Part shown: piece after piece, positions 22,544-30,526 of the stretch
Layout: every line of letters begins with the position of its first letter
Numbering within the stretch: the stretch's first letter is position 1
NCBI RefSeq assembly: GCF_017427025.1
Contig: NZ_JAFLNG010000009.1
Span: 1-33,133, forward strand
DNA length: 33,133 bases
Direction: 5' to 3'
DNA from: Streptomyces sp. FH025
GTDB lineage: Bacteria > Actinomycetota > Actinomycetes > Streptomycetales > Streptomycetaceae
Notes under the pieces: generated by a model
Databases searched by the model: none
Told to the model about the DNA's origin: nothing
What the model saw: only the letters and a program-made list of their open reading frames with translations
Program-made: the position numbers and the translations under genes

Positions 22544-22993
22544 ATGGCCCGCACATCCCTCCGGCTGAAGTCCGCCGCCGTCTCCGCCGCCCTCGCCGGC
22601 GCGGCGCTGATCGCCACGGCAGCTCCGGCGTCCGCGGCGAACCCGCCCTACGACGGCTGCCCGGCGTGGGCGCTGTGCCTCTACCAGCACGAGGGCGGGA
22701 CGGGTTCGAAGGCGATCGTCACGCCGCCCCCGGCCGGCGGCAACTCGGCGATCGTGCGCCTCACCCAGGTCCACTTCCTGAACGGGGAGCTGGCCAACAA
22801 CCAGGTGTCGTCCTGGATCAACAACTCGCAGTGCTCGGTGAAGTTCATGGACGACCCGTACGGCGAGCTCCACCCCTCCGACCTGGACTACACGGAGACG
22901 TGGCACTGGGGCGCGACGGGCGACTACGGCGCCGGAAGCTCCAAGGACTACCTCAACGACCGGATCTCCTCGCTCCAGTTCTGGTGCCCGTAG
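22544..22993 (+). CDS. Secreted peptidase inhibitor family I36-like protein
   Basis: A 149-residue protein with a Sec signal (1-32, ASA before ANPP). The mature part begins with CPAWALCLYQHEGGTG (38-53), the hallmark of the I36/beta-gamma-crystallin-like family of Streptomyces secreted proteins, and ends SSLQFWCP; four Cys could form two disulfides. Family founders inhibit metalloproteinases, but many members are uncharacterised. ATG 22544 is the start that gives a proper signal; its ribosome site (GCGAG) is weak. It is on the same strand as the large CdtB-like gene, 144 nt upstream of it, with a weak hairpin between. Confidence 0.85.
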   Translation: MARTSLRLKSAAVSAALAGAALIATAAPASAANPPYDGCPAWALCLYQHEGGTGSKAIVTPPPAGGNSAIVRLTQVHFLNGELANNQVSSWINNSQCSVKFMDDPYGELHPSDLDYTETWHWGATGDYGAGSSKDYLNDRISSLQFWCP

Positions 22994-23059
22994 CAGCAGG
23001 GTCCGCTCCGAGGGCGGTTCCCCGGTGGATCCGCCCCGCCCGTCCCGTCCACCACTGCC

Positions 23060-23084
23060 CCCCGGCACCCGCGAGGAGCCGGGG
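23060..23084 (+). terminator. Weak hairpin after the I36-like gene
   Basis: CCCCGGC and GCCGGGG form a 7-bp stem with an 11-nt loop, 66 nt past the stop and 53 nt before the next gene. Confidence 0.35.
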
Positions 23085-23137
23085 CGCCGTGGTGCGGCCC
23101 TGCGCCCGAACCATCCGATGACACGGAAGGACGTCCC

Positions 23138-26100
23138 TTGAAACGCCTACGACCGGCGGCCGCGCTGCTGTCCGGCCTGCTGCTCTCCCTGACCCTGCCC
23201 GCCCTCGCCTCGGCCGCGCCCGCCCTCGAAGCGGCCGCCGCCCCGGCCGCCGGGGTGACGGCCGGCCCCGGGGCCGAGGGCCCGGACCTGAGCTTCGCCA
23301 ACCGCACCTCCCCGCCCGCCGGCATGCCGGACTGGTCCCGCGTGGGCTTCCGGGGCGGCCAGCAGCTGCCCGGTGACGGCGACCTGACCGACGATCCCAC
23401 CTGCCGCATCACGTCGGACGTGCTCGCCGCCAAGTACGGCGTGAAGGCGAACGACGGCACCGACGACACCACCGGGCTGCAGAAGGCCATCGACGACATC
23501 AAGGCCACCTGCTCGCCGAACGCCAACTTCAACCGCCTCTCCCTGATCCAGCTGCCGGCCGGGCGGATCGACGTGTCCCGGCAGATCTACGTCGACGCCG
23601 ACTACCTCGTCCTGCGCGGGCAGGGCTCCGGCGACGGCGGCACCCGCCTGGTGTTCCGCCCCGACGTCAACACCCGCTACGACACCCTGGTCAACGGCCG
23701 CTGGGACCAGGACAGCATGAAGGCCGGCAGCGGCGCCGACGTCGGCACCGGCGGCTGGATCTGGCCCGGACGCGGCATGTTCCGGGTGCAGACCCGCGAC
23801 ATCGCCGACCGTTACCAGGACGACTGGGCGGCCGCCTCGGCCAACCGCAAGGACATCTTCGAAGGCAGCGTCAACCAGCACTGGGCCTCCGGCATCAAGG
23901 TCGCCGCCCTGGCCGCCGACCCCGGCTACGCCGCCCGCCAGGGCCAGAACACCGTCCAGCTGGACGCCAAGGCCGACATGAAGAAGTTCTCGGTGGGCGG
24001 ATACGTCTGGGTGGGAGCGGCCAACAGCGTCAAGTTCTACGAGCAGCAGGGCGTGTCCGACCGCAGCCAGATGGACAACCTGCACATGCGCCAGCAGATG
24101 TTCCGGGTCAACTCCCTGGACGCCGCGGCGAAGACCGTCACCCTGGACCGCCCGCTGGAGTGGGACCTTCCGGTCGACTCCACCTCGGACGGCTCCCCCG
24201 CGCTGGGCGACAAGCCGTACGCCAGCAAGGTCACCCCGCTCAAGGTCGTCCAGGGCGTCGGCTTCGAGGACTTCGCCTTCACCCAGGACATGAACGGCCT
24301 GCCCAAGCTCGGCGGCGGCACCTACCAGCTGACCCCCGACCAGGCCGTCCACAACTACGGCAACATGGCCCCCGAGTACGCGATGCACGGCATCGTCTTC
24401 AAATGGGCCGCCAACGACTGGGCCCGCGGCCTGAAGGCCGAGATGACCGGCTCGCACCCGATCGTCACCGAGGACGCCCGCAACCTCCAGATCGAACGCA
24501 ACAGCTTCGACGGCGCCTGGAACAAGGGCAAGGGCGGCAACGGCTACCTGCGCGGCAGCCGCGTCTGGGACTCCCTCTACGCCTACAACCTCAGCCGCAA
24601 CCTGCGCCACTTCACCTTCCAGTGGTCGGCCAGCGGCAACGTCGCCTTCCGCAACGACCTCGACTCCGACCTGAACCTGCACGGCGGCTGGGAGCACAAC
24701 AACCTCTTCGAGCAGAACACCCTGCGCGTCCCCTACGAGCACCGCTCCGGCAGCTGCCAGGCCAACTGCGGCGGCGAGGGCGGCGAGATCGACGAGGGCA
24801 CCTGGTACCCCATCTGGTGGGCCGCCGGCCCCAAGGCCGTCAAGTGGTCCGGCTCCTCCGGCCCCCAGAACGTCTTCTACAACAACACCATGGTCAAACA
24901 GGCCACCGCCGGCGGACCGTTCGAACCGTACGCCCCGTACGGCACCCAGTCCGGCACCGCCTTCCAGTTCGGCTCCGCGAACGACGCCCCGAACCGCTTC
25001 CAGCCACTCGCCCAGGGCGGCCAGGCCATCCCCGACTGGGGCGGCCGCGAGACCCTCGACTACACCGGCCAAGGCGTCGTCCCCGTCGACGTCGGCAAAC
25101 GCCCGTCCCTGTTCCTCGCCGACACCGGCGGACTCGACCCGCGCGACAACAACGGCCGCAAGGTCGCCACCTGGAACATGCAGGGGGCGGACACCCCTGA
25201 GGCGAACGGCAACAAGTACACCAACGACCTGCCGCGGCTGTACCTGCCCGGCGAGGGCAACGCCAGCATCATCGCCCTGCAGGAGGCCGGCGCCCCGCCC
25301 CGCGGCGCCACGTTCCTGGGGGACATCACCTCCTTCAACACCCAGTGGGTCGACAACGCCACTCTCAACCCCGTCCCGGTCCAGGAGTACCGGATCGGAA
25401 GCTCGGCCCGACCCGCGGGGTACCTGTACTGGCTGCACACGGACACCAACCCCAGGCCGGGAACGGTCGGCCGGGTCAACGTGGCCATCTTCAGCCGCAC
25501 CCGGGTCGACCGGAACAACGTGTACACCACCCGGGAGGGCAGGATCACCAACGGGACCGACTCCCGGCCCGCGCTCGGCATCAACGTCGACGGCGTCGTC
25601 TACTTCTCGGTGCACGGAAGCTCGGGGAGCAGCGGCAGCGACGACCCCCAGCTCCTGCTCAACATCCGGGAGCAGCTGAGGCCCTCCAACCTGCCCTGGA
25701 TCGCCCTGGGCGACTACAACCGCCCCCCGGACAGCCTGCGCAACGCGATCGGCCCGCAGTTCACCGTTCACTCCCAGGCCCTGCCCACTCGCCCGACGCC
25801 GCTGGTCACCACCACCTCGGCTCCCTCGACGATCGACTACGCGGTGGTTCCCTCGGCCCAAGCGCAGCCCACCATCACCGGATACGGGCGGGTCGACACC
25901 GTGACCAGCGCGGACCACTACCCCGTCATGTTCACCCTCGCCAACCTGCCCGCCCAGCAGCCGCCCGCGCAGCAGCAGCAGACCGGGCCGGCCGTGCCCG
26001 CCCAGGCCGTGGTGCGCAGCGCCGCGACCACCAATGTGGCCGGCCCCTCCGGCACCAGCCACGTGGTCGCCGATCAGCCCGTCAACCCGGCGAACGTCCC

Positions 26101-26866
26101 CTCGCAGGTGTTCAACCTGTCGCCCGACCCCGAATACCCCGGCTACTACCGGCTGTTCCACGCGAACGCACCCTTCGCCGGCCGCTACCTGGGCCAGGAG
26201 GGCGGCGCCCGCGACGCGCGGACGGTGCTGTGGCCGAACGCGGCGCTGGACCAGCTCTGGGCGCCGGTCGACCAGCTCGACGGCACCTGGACCCTGCAGA
26301 ACTACGTCACCCGGCAGTTCCTCACCGACGTCGGCAGCGGCCAGGCGCTGGCCGGCCGCGACTACGACGGCTCGGCCGCCCAGCGCTGGTTCCTCCAGGA
26401 CCCCCGCGAGGCCGCCGGCCTCAACGAGATCGTCTCGGGGGACAACGGGTCCCAGCCCTCGGCACTGGCGGTGGACGATCTGGAGACCGCGCCCCAGCCG
26501 CTGATCTTCACCTCGAACGGACATGAGGAGAACCAGCGGTTCGGCACGATCTCCGCGGGGCGGATCGGCTCGGACGCCTGCTTCTACCTGGTCAACCAGG
26601 GCCGGTACGTCAACTCGACGGCGGCCCACCCGGGGCAACCGCTGGACGGCAGCTTCGTCACCATGGGCGGCTTCCGCCCCAACGACGACGGCTACCTGTG
26701 GTGCGCGACCCCCGACGGCTCGAACGGAACACTCCTGACCAACCACACCACCCCCGAGGAACGGCTGAACCTCACCCGGAGCTCCTCCTCCGACGAGGCG
26801 ACGATCAACAGCCCCTCGTCCCCCGCTCCCAAGTTCCACTGGAAGTTCCTGCCGGTCACCCGCTGA
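23138..26866 (+). CDS. Secreted beta-helix / CdtB-like nuclease / ricin-like lectin fusion protein
   Basis: A 1242-residue exported protein. It starts at TTG 23138, with GGAAGG 7 nt upstream; a nearby ATG at 23118 stops at once. Residues 1-26 are a Sec signal (ASA before APA). Residues 100-640 resemble a pectate-lyase-like parallel beta-helix, opening with NDGTDDTTGLQKAID and LPAGRIDVS. Residues 670-935 match CdtB, the DNase I-fold subunit of cytolethal distending toxin: KVATWNMQG (Asn680), LQEAG (Glu716), FSVHG (His826), LGDYNRPP (Asp859, Asn861) and SADHYPV (Asp926, His927), the full catalytic set. After a Gln/Pro linker (939-952), residues 985-1242 look like ricin-type beta-trefoil lectin, with QLW and QRW motifs. 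The fold calls for the nuclease are strong; nuclease versus phosphatase activity and target are unknown. A terminator follows directly. Confidence 0.9.
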   Translation: MKRLRPAAALLSGLLLSLTLPALASAAPALEAAAAPAAGVTAGPGAEGPDLSFANRTSPPAGMPDWSRVGFRGGQQLPGDGDLTDDPTCRITSDVLAAKYGVKANDGTDDTTGLQKAIDDIKATCSPNANFNRLSLIQLPAGRIDVSRQIYVDADYLVLRGQGSGDGGTRLVFRPDVNTRYDTLVNGRWDQDSMKAGSGADVGTGGWIWPGRGMFRVQTRDIADRYQDDWAAASANRKDIFEGSVNQHWASGIKVAALAADPGYAARQGQNTVQLDAKADMKKFSVGGYVWVGAANSVKFYEQQGVSDRSQMDNLHMRQQMFRVNSLDAAAKTVTLDRPLEWDLPVDSTSDGSPALGDKPYASKVTPLKVVQGVGFEDFAFTQDMNGLPKLGGGTYQLTPDQAVHNYGNMAPEYAMHGIVFKWAANDWARGLKAEMTGSHPIVTEDARNLQIERNSFDGAWNKGKGGNGYLRGSRVWDSLYAYNLSRNLRHFTFQWSASGNVAFRNDLDSDLNLHGGWEHNNLFEQNTLRVPYEHRSGSCQANCGGEGGEIDEGTWYPIWWAAGPKAVKWSGSSGPQNVFYNNTMVKQATAGGPFEPYAPYGTQSGTAFQFGSANDAPNRFQPLAQGGQAIPDWGGRETLDYTGQGVVPVDVGKRPSLFLADTGGLDPRDNNGRKVATWNMQGADTPEANGNKYTNDLPRLYLPGEGNASIIALQEAGAPPRGATFLGDITSFNTQWVDNATLNPVPVQEYRIGSSARPAGYLYWLHTDTNPRPGTVGRVNVAIFSRTRVDRNNVYTTREGRITNGTDSRPALGINVDGVVYFSVHGSSGSSGSDDPQLLLNIREQLRPSNLPWIALGDYNRPPDSLRNAIGPQFTVHSQALPTRPTPLVTTTSAPSTIDYAVVPSAQAQPTITGYGRVDTVTSADHYPVMFTLANLPAQQPPAQQQQTGPAVPAQAVVRSAATTNVAGPSGTSHVVADQPVNPANVPSQVFNLSPDPEYPGYYRLFHANAPFAGRYLGQEGGARDARTVLWPNAALDQLWAPVDQLDGTWTLQNYVTRQFLTDVGSGQALAGRDYDGSAAQRWFLQDPREAAGLNEIVSGDNGSQPSALAVDDLETAPQPLIFTSNGHEENQRFGTISAGRIGSDACFYLVNQGRYVNSTAAHPGQPLDGSFVTMGGFRPNDDGYLWCATPDGSNGTLLTNHTTPEERLNLTRSSSSDEATINSPSSPAPKFHWKFLPVTR

Positions 26867-26871
26867 CCCCC

Positions 26872-26899
26872 GTGGCGCCCGGCCTCCCCCGGGCGCCAC
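26872..26899 (+). terminator. Hairpin terminator of the CdtB-like gene
   Basis: GTGGCGCCCG and CGGGCGCCAC form a perfect 10-bp stem with an 8-nt loop, starting 5 nt after the stop codon. Confidence 0.8.
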
Positions 26900-27049
26900 A
26901 ACACCTTCCCACCTCCGGCATCAACCGGACGGCCGGCCGTTCTCCGCGGCCGGCCCCTCACCACGAACCCCTGGCAGGCGGTCGGGCCTCCGAGCAACAC
27001 CAACCCCAGTGCCGTCACGGCCCGTCGCGGCGGCCGGCAAGGAGAAGAC

Positions 27050-28225
27050 GTGAACAGCAGCCAGCTCTTCGACGGCGTCACACACCCCCGGCAGCACACC
27101 CCTCCCGCCCCCGGTCGCCCGGGCTCACCGCTGCGCGACTACGTCCTGCACAACCTTCCCACCGCCCTCGGCGACCTCTCGGCACAGCGCCTGACGTACC
27201 ATCAACTCGCCGATTCCCAGGAGCAGATGCTCCGGAACGTCACTTCGCAGTGCCTCTCCGAGGACGACGAGCGGACCGCGCGCCTCCTCCAGCTCGATCT
27301 GCTCTTCCTGCTCAGCGGATACGCGCCCGCGGGACCGCAGGCCGCACCCCGCGCCCTGGCCGAGCTGATATCCGCCCAGTGCGGCAGGTTCCCCGCCCTG
27401 GATCCCCATCTGAGCTATGAGCTCCTGATCGACGTCAACTGCGAGGAATACCGGCGCAGCGGGGACATCCGGGTGTTCTCCGCAGGCCGGGACGCCGCTC
27501 TCGAACGGGACTTCTACCTCGGCCACCACCTCTCCGAACCGTGGGCCAAATCGGCCGCCTACGGCCTGCGCTCGCTGGTCCTGCCGACGGCGGCCGCCCG
27601 TCCGGCCGCGGTCCTGGACGACGTCGTCGAGTGCCTCGCGGAGTTCACGCGGTACATGGCCAGGTACCGCAAGCTGTCCCAGCAGGCGTTCAACCGGTTC
27701 CGCCCCTACCACATGGGCCATCCCGGCGGCCCGCGCGGCGCGAGCGGTGCGTTCATGCCCAGTGTCCACCTCCTCGAACTGGCCCTGCTGCCGCCGTCGA
27801 AGGAGTACGGCATCTTCCTGGACCAGTCGATGTCCTACTTCCCCTCGTGGTCCCGGCCCGTCATCGCACGGTGGCGCGGCGACTCCATCCGCGGGGCGAA
27901 CGTGTCCCAGCGGCTGCGGGACGGACGGCTGGTGCTCGACCGCGCGGGCCGCGACCGGTTGGTCAGGGTGATCGACAAGTTCGTGGACTTCCGGATGGCG
28001 CACCTGGGCGTCACCCGGCACGCGCTCCCCGAGGCGTTCCGGGAGCGGACCGGGCTGACCCGTCGCGACATCCGCGAGCAGGGCGGCGAACACGGCATCC
28101 TGGACGGCCGGGACCCCGGCACGTCGGGGTTCAGCGTCCGGCACGTGCTCACCAACGCGGTGTACCGACTCCTCGCGCTTCGCGCCGATCTCACCCACCC
28201 CGGCTCCGCTCCGGCCAACCAGTAG
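27050..28225 (+). CDS. PrnB/IDO-like heme-dependent enzyme (DUF1864-type)
   Basis: A 391-residue cytoplasmic protein of the indoleamine/tryptophan dioxygenase superfamily, nearest to PrnB, which rearranges chlorotryptophan in pyrrolnitrin synthesis. The conserved block RPYHMGHPGGPRGASGAFMP is at 218-237, the probable proximal heme ligand His318 in FRMAHLGVTRH, and the GTSGFS loop at 357-362 corresponds to the GTGG/GSGG loop of IDO and PrnB. GTG 27050 follows AAGGAG. The ATP-grasp gene begins 11 nt after its stop, so the two are one operon. An aromatic amino acid such as Trp or Tyr is the likely substrate by family, but this is inferred. Confidence 0.82.
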   Translation: MNSSQLFDGVTHPRQHTPPAPGRPGSPLRDYVLHNLPTALGDLSAQRLTYHQLADSQEQMLRNVTSQCLSEDDERTARLLQLDLLFLLSGYAPAGPQAAPRALAELISAQCGRFPALDPHLSYELLIDVNCEEYRRSGDIRVFSAGRDAALERDFYLGHHLSEPWAKSAAYGLRSLVLPTAAARPAAVLDDVVECLAEFTRYMARYRKLSQQAFNRFRPYHMGHPGGPRGASGAFMPSVHLLELALLPPSKEYGIFLDQSMSYFPSWSRPVIARWRGDSIRGANVSQRLRDGRLVLDRAGRDRLVRVIDKFVDFRMAHLGVTRHALPEAFRERTGLTRRDIREQGGEHGILDGRDPGTSGFSVRHVLTNAVYRLLALRADLTHPGSAPANQ

Positions 28226-28236
28226 GCAGGCAACCG

Positions 28237-29484
28237 ATGTCAGCATTCCGTGTCGCGGTCGTCGACGCGTTCGGCACGTCCTCCGGGTTCACCGGCGCGT
28301 TCGGCGCGGTGGGCGGCGAGGTGATCCAGGTCCGGAGCACACCCGTCCCTCCGGTCGGAGTCGATCCGGTGGACGACCGGGCCTTCGGTCATGTGCTCGT
28401 CCACGACGGCGAGTTGGACGCCCTGACCGCACAGCTCGCCGCGCTGGGGCCGGTCGCGGTCCTGGCCGGTCGCGAGACCGGGGTGGAGCTCGCCGACGCC
28501 CTCTCCGAGCGACTGGGGCTGGCCTCCAACGGCACCGCCCTGAGCAGCGCGCGGCGCGACAAGTACGTGCAGATCGAGACGATCAAGGCCCAGGGCGTCC
28601 CCGGCATGCGGCAGCTGCGCACCGGCGACGAAGCCGAACTGCTGGCCTGGCACGAGGACCTGGGCGGGACCGTGGTCGTCAAGCCCCTGCGCGGCTACTG
28701 GGGTGCCGGCGTGTCGTTCTGCGACGCTCCGCAGGAGTCGGTCGCCGCGCTGCGCGGGCTCCGCGACCGCCGTACGGTGCTGGGCGAGCCGATCACCGAG
28801 GTCGTCGCCCAGGAGTACCTGGTGGGCGCCGAGTACATCGTGAACACGGTCAGTTGCGCGGGTGTGCACCAGCTGACCGACGCCTGGCGCACCGAGCGGA
28901 TCCAGGCCAACGGGGTGCGGGACCTGGTGACCGCGCAGGTGCTGCTGCGCTGCGACGAGCAGCCGGTCGGCGAGCTCTTCGACTACGGCCGCCGGGTGCT
29001 GGACGCCCTCGGCATCCGGTACGGTGCGGCACACCTGGAGATCAAGCTGACCCCGGACGGCCCGCGGCTGGTCGAGGTGGGTGCCCGTGTTTCGGGGCTG
29101 CCCTACTACACGGCCGAGGTCCTGGGCGAGGGCCAGCTGGAGTGGACCGTCGACGCCTACGTCCGGCCCGAACGGTTCCGCACCCGGGCGGGCCGGCCCT
29201 ACCAGCGGCGGCACGCGTTCGCCTGGGCGGCACTGGTCGCTCCGGCTTCGGGCCGGCTACGGGGCTACCGCGCGCTCGACCAGCTCGAGCAGCTGGCGAG
29301 CTTCCACTCCCTCAGCGTGCTGGTGAAGCCCGGCGACGCGATCACCGCGACGACCTACGACCGCGAGTACCCGGTCACCCTGACGCTCAGCCACCCGGTG
29401 GACGCCGTCCTGCAGCGCGACCTCAACACGGTGCGCTACCTGGACGGCCCCGGGATGTACGAGATCACCCCGACGGCCGATTGA
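28237..29484 (+). CDS. ATP-grasp amino-acid ligase
   Basis: A 415-residue ATP-grasp enzyme of the BacD/DdaF type, which joins amino acids through an acyl-phosphate. RRDKY (106-110) precedes the central domain, VVVKPLRGYWGAGV (146-159) carries the ATP-binding Lys149 and glycine loop, QEYLVGAEY (192-200) is the second nucleotide-binding segment, and HLEIK with LVEVGARVSG (266-287) supplies the metal-binding Glu268, Glu280 and Arg284. ATG 28237 starts at the first beta strand, with a modest GGCAGG site. It is coupled to the PrnB-like gene, suggesting ligation of that enzyme's product to another amino acid. The substrates are unknown. Confidence 0.88.
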   Translation: MSAFRVAVVDAFGTSSGFTGAFGAVGGEVIQVRSTPVPPVGVDPVDDRAFGHVLVHDGELDALTAQLAALGPVAVLAGRETGVELADALSERLGLASNGTALSSARRDKYVQIETIKAQGVPGMRQLRTGDEAELLAWHEDLGGTVVVKPLRGYWGAGVSFCDAPQESVAALRGLRDRRTVLGEPITEVVAQEYLVGAEYIVNTVSCAGVHQLTDAWRTERIQANGVRDLVTAQVLLRCDEQPVGELFDYGRRVLDALGIRYGAAHLEIKLTPDGPRLVEVGARVSGLPYYTAEVLGEGQLEWTVDAYVRPERFRTRAGRPYQRRHAFAWAALVAPASGRLRGYRALDQLEQLASFHSLSVLVKPGDAITATTYDREYPVTLTLSHPVDAVLQRDLNTVRYLDGPGMYEITPTAD

Positions 29485-29701
29485 CAGGTTTGCCGTCCAG
29501 CCCGTGGTCAGCAGTCGTGTCTGCGCGGAGGCTCGCTCCCCCTGTCGCCAGGTTCCGGGGGTCTCCGTGGTGGCGGCGGAAGGCGGCTGCGAAAGCGAAA
29601 GGAGAGCGGTAGCCGATGGCGGCGGCGATCCGGGCCAGGGTGGGATCGCCGCCGCGCAGGTGGTCGCGCGTGATGGTCACGCGCCATTCGGTCGAGAATG
29701 C
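29465..29701 (-). pseudogene. Remnant of an AraC-family regulator (C-terminal HTH)
   Basis: The minus strand encodes WRVTITRDHLRGGDPTLARI and then AAAIGYRSPFAFAAAFRRHH-GDP, the end of an AraC DNA-binding domain. Upstream in this frame the sequence is unrelated and lies inside the lectin gene, and no start with a ribosome site exists, so the N-terminal sensor domain is missing. The frame ends at 29465, overlapping the ATP-grasp stop region. It is a decayed fragment. Confidence 0.65.
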
Positions 29702-29735
29702 GTTCGACCGGAACCGGAGCCCAGGGGTGTGCGGA

Positions 29736-30320
29736 TCACTGCGCCAGCGGCTGCCCGGCGGGCAGCCCGTCCGGTATCCACGAGATCGTCTTGGAATACC
29801 AGATGTACTGGCTGCACGGGGACGACTCCGGTTCCGACTGGAGCACCGGAGCGCCGTTCTCGGTGGTGCACTCCGCAGTCCACAGCATGAGCCCGCTGGA
29901 GACATTGATCATGGTGAAATCATCCATTTCCATGAAGTATCGGAGGTTCCAGTCCTGGTTGGTGCCGCCGTCGCAGGTCCACTGATCGGCCTGGGTGCCG
30001 GGGGTGGTGCTGAAGGCGGGCATGTCCAGGCACTTGCCGCTGTGGACGTTGATCAGCTGGTGCCCGTTCCAAATCCACCTCTGCTCGTCGCCGCCGGTGC
30101 AGGTCCACACCCGGACGGGGGCGCCGTCGTCGGTGCGTGCATCGGCCACCTCCAGGCATTGGTGATCGACGCCGTTCATGATCTCCACCACCGCCGTGCG
30201 GGGCGAGCTGCCCTGGACCGGCGCCGCCTGTGCCGGGGCCTGGGCGGTGAAGGTGAGTGCGCTCGCGGCGGCGAGGGCGCCGGCGGCCGTGCGGAGGCGC
30301 CGGGTGATCGATGCGGTCAT
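29736..30320 (-). CDS. Secreted ricin-type beta-trefoil lectin
   Basis: A 194-residue exported protein: a Sec signal (1-32, AQA before APV) followed by one three-lobed beta-trefoil. Each lobe has a Cys pair (55/74, 97/116, 151/169) and an aromatic core motif: QRW at 80-82, QDW at 122-124 and QYIW at 171-174. Such modules bind sugars, commonly galactose-type or xylan, and also form the CdtA and CdtC parts of cytolethal distending toxins. ATG 30320 follows AAGGGGGA. No catalytic domain is attached, which is unusual since these lectins mostly sit on glycosidases. It is read toward the CdtB-like gene but is about 2.9 kb away. Confidence 0.88.
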   Translation of the reverse strand: MTASITRRLRTAAGALAAASALTFTAQAPAQAAPVQGSSPRTAVVEIMNGVDHQCLEVADARTDDGAPVRVWTCTGGDEQRWIWNGHQLINVHSGKCLDMPAFSTTPGTQADQWTCDGGTNQDWNLRYFMEMDDFTMINVSSGLMLWTAECTTENGAPVLQSEPESSPCSQYIWYSKTISWIPDGLPAGQPLAQ

Positions 30321-30474
30321 GAGTCCCCCTTGTGAGTCGGTTCCGGTCAGGTATTGCACGAGGCCCGGCTGAGTGCCACCTGGACCACCCGCGTGAAGGC
30401 TGCCCTCGACAGGCCGCTGACCGCGAGAACGCGGCCCGTCCGTGGACCGTCGTCGAACTCGGCCTACCGCAGTG

Positions 30475-30504
30475 GCGCCGGCCGCTCCTCAAGCCGGCCG
30501 GCGC
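30475..30504 (-). terminator. Hairpin terminator of htpG
   Basis: GCGCCGGCCG and CGGCCGGCGC form a 10-bp stem with a 10-nt loop, 22 nt after the htpG stop. Confidence 0.75.
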
Positions 30505-30526
30505 GGGCTGCCGTCCAGAGGTCGGG

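Noticed and set aside
23147..26899. 1250-codon open frame on the minus strand opposite the CdtB-like gene
   Set aside because: It is a Val/Gly/Ala-rich mirror frame caused by GC-rich codons; it has no domain motif, while the plus strand has a signal peptide and a full catalytic set.
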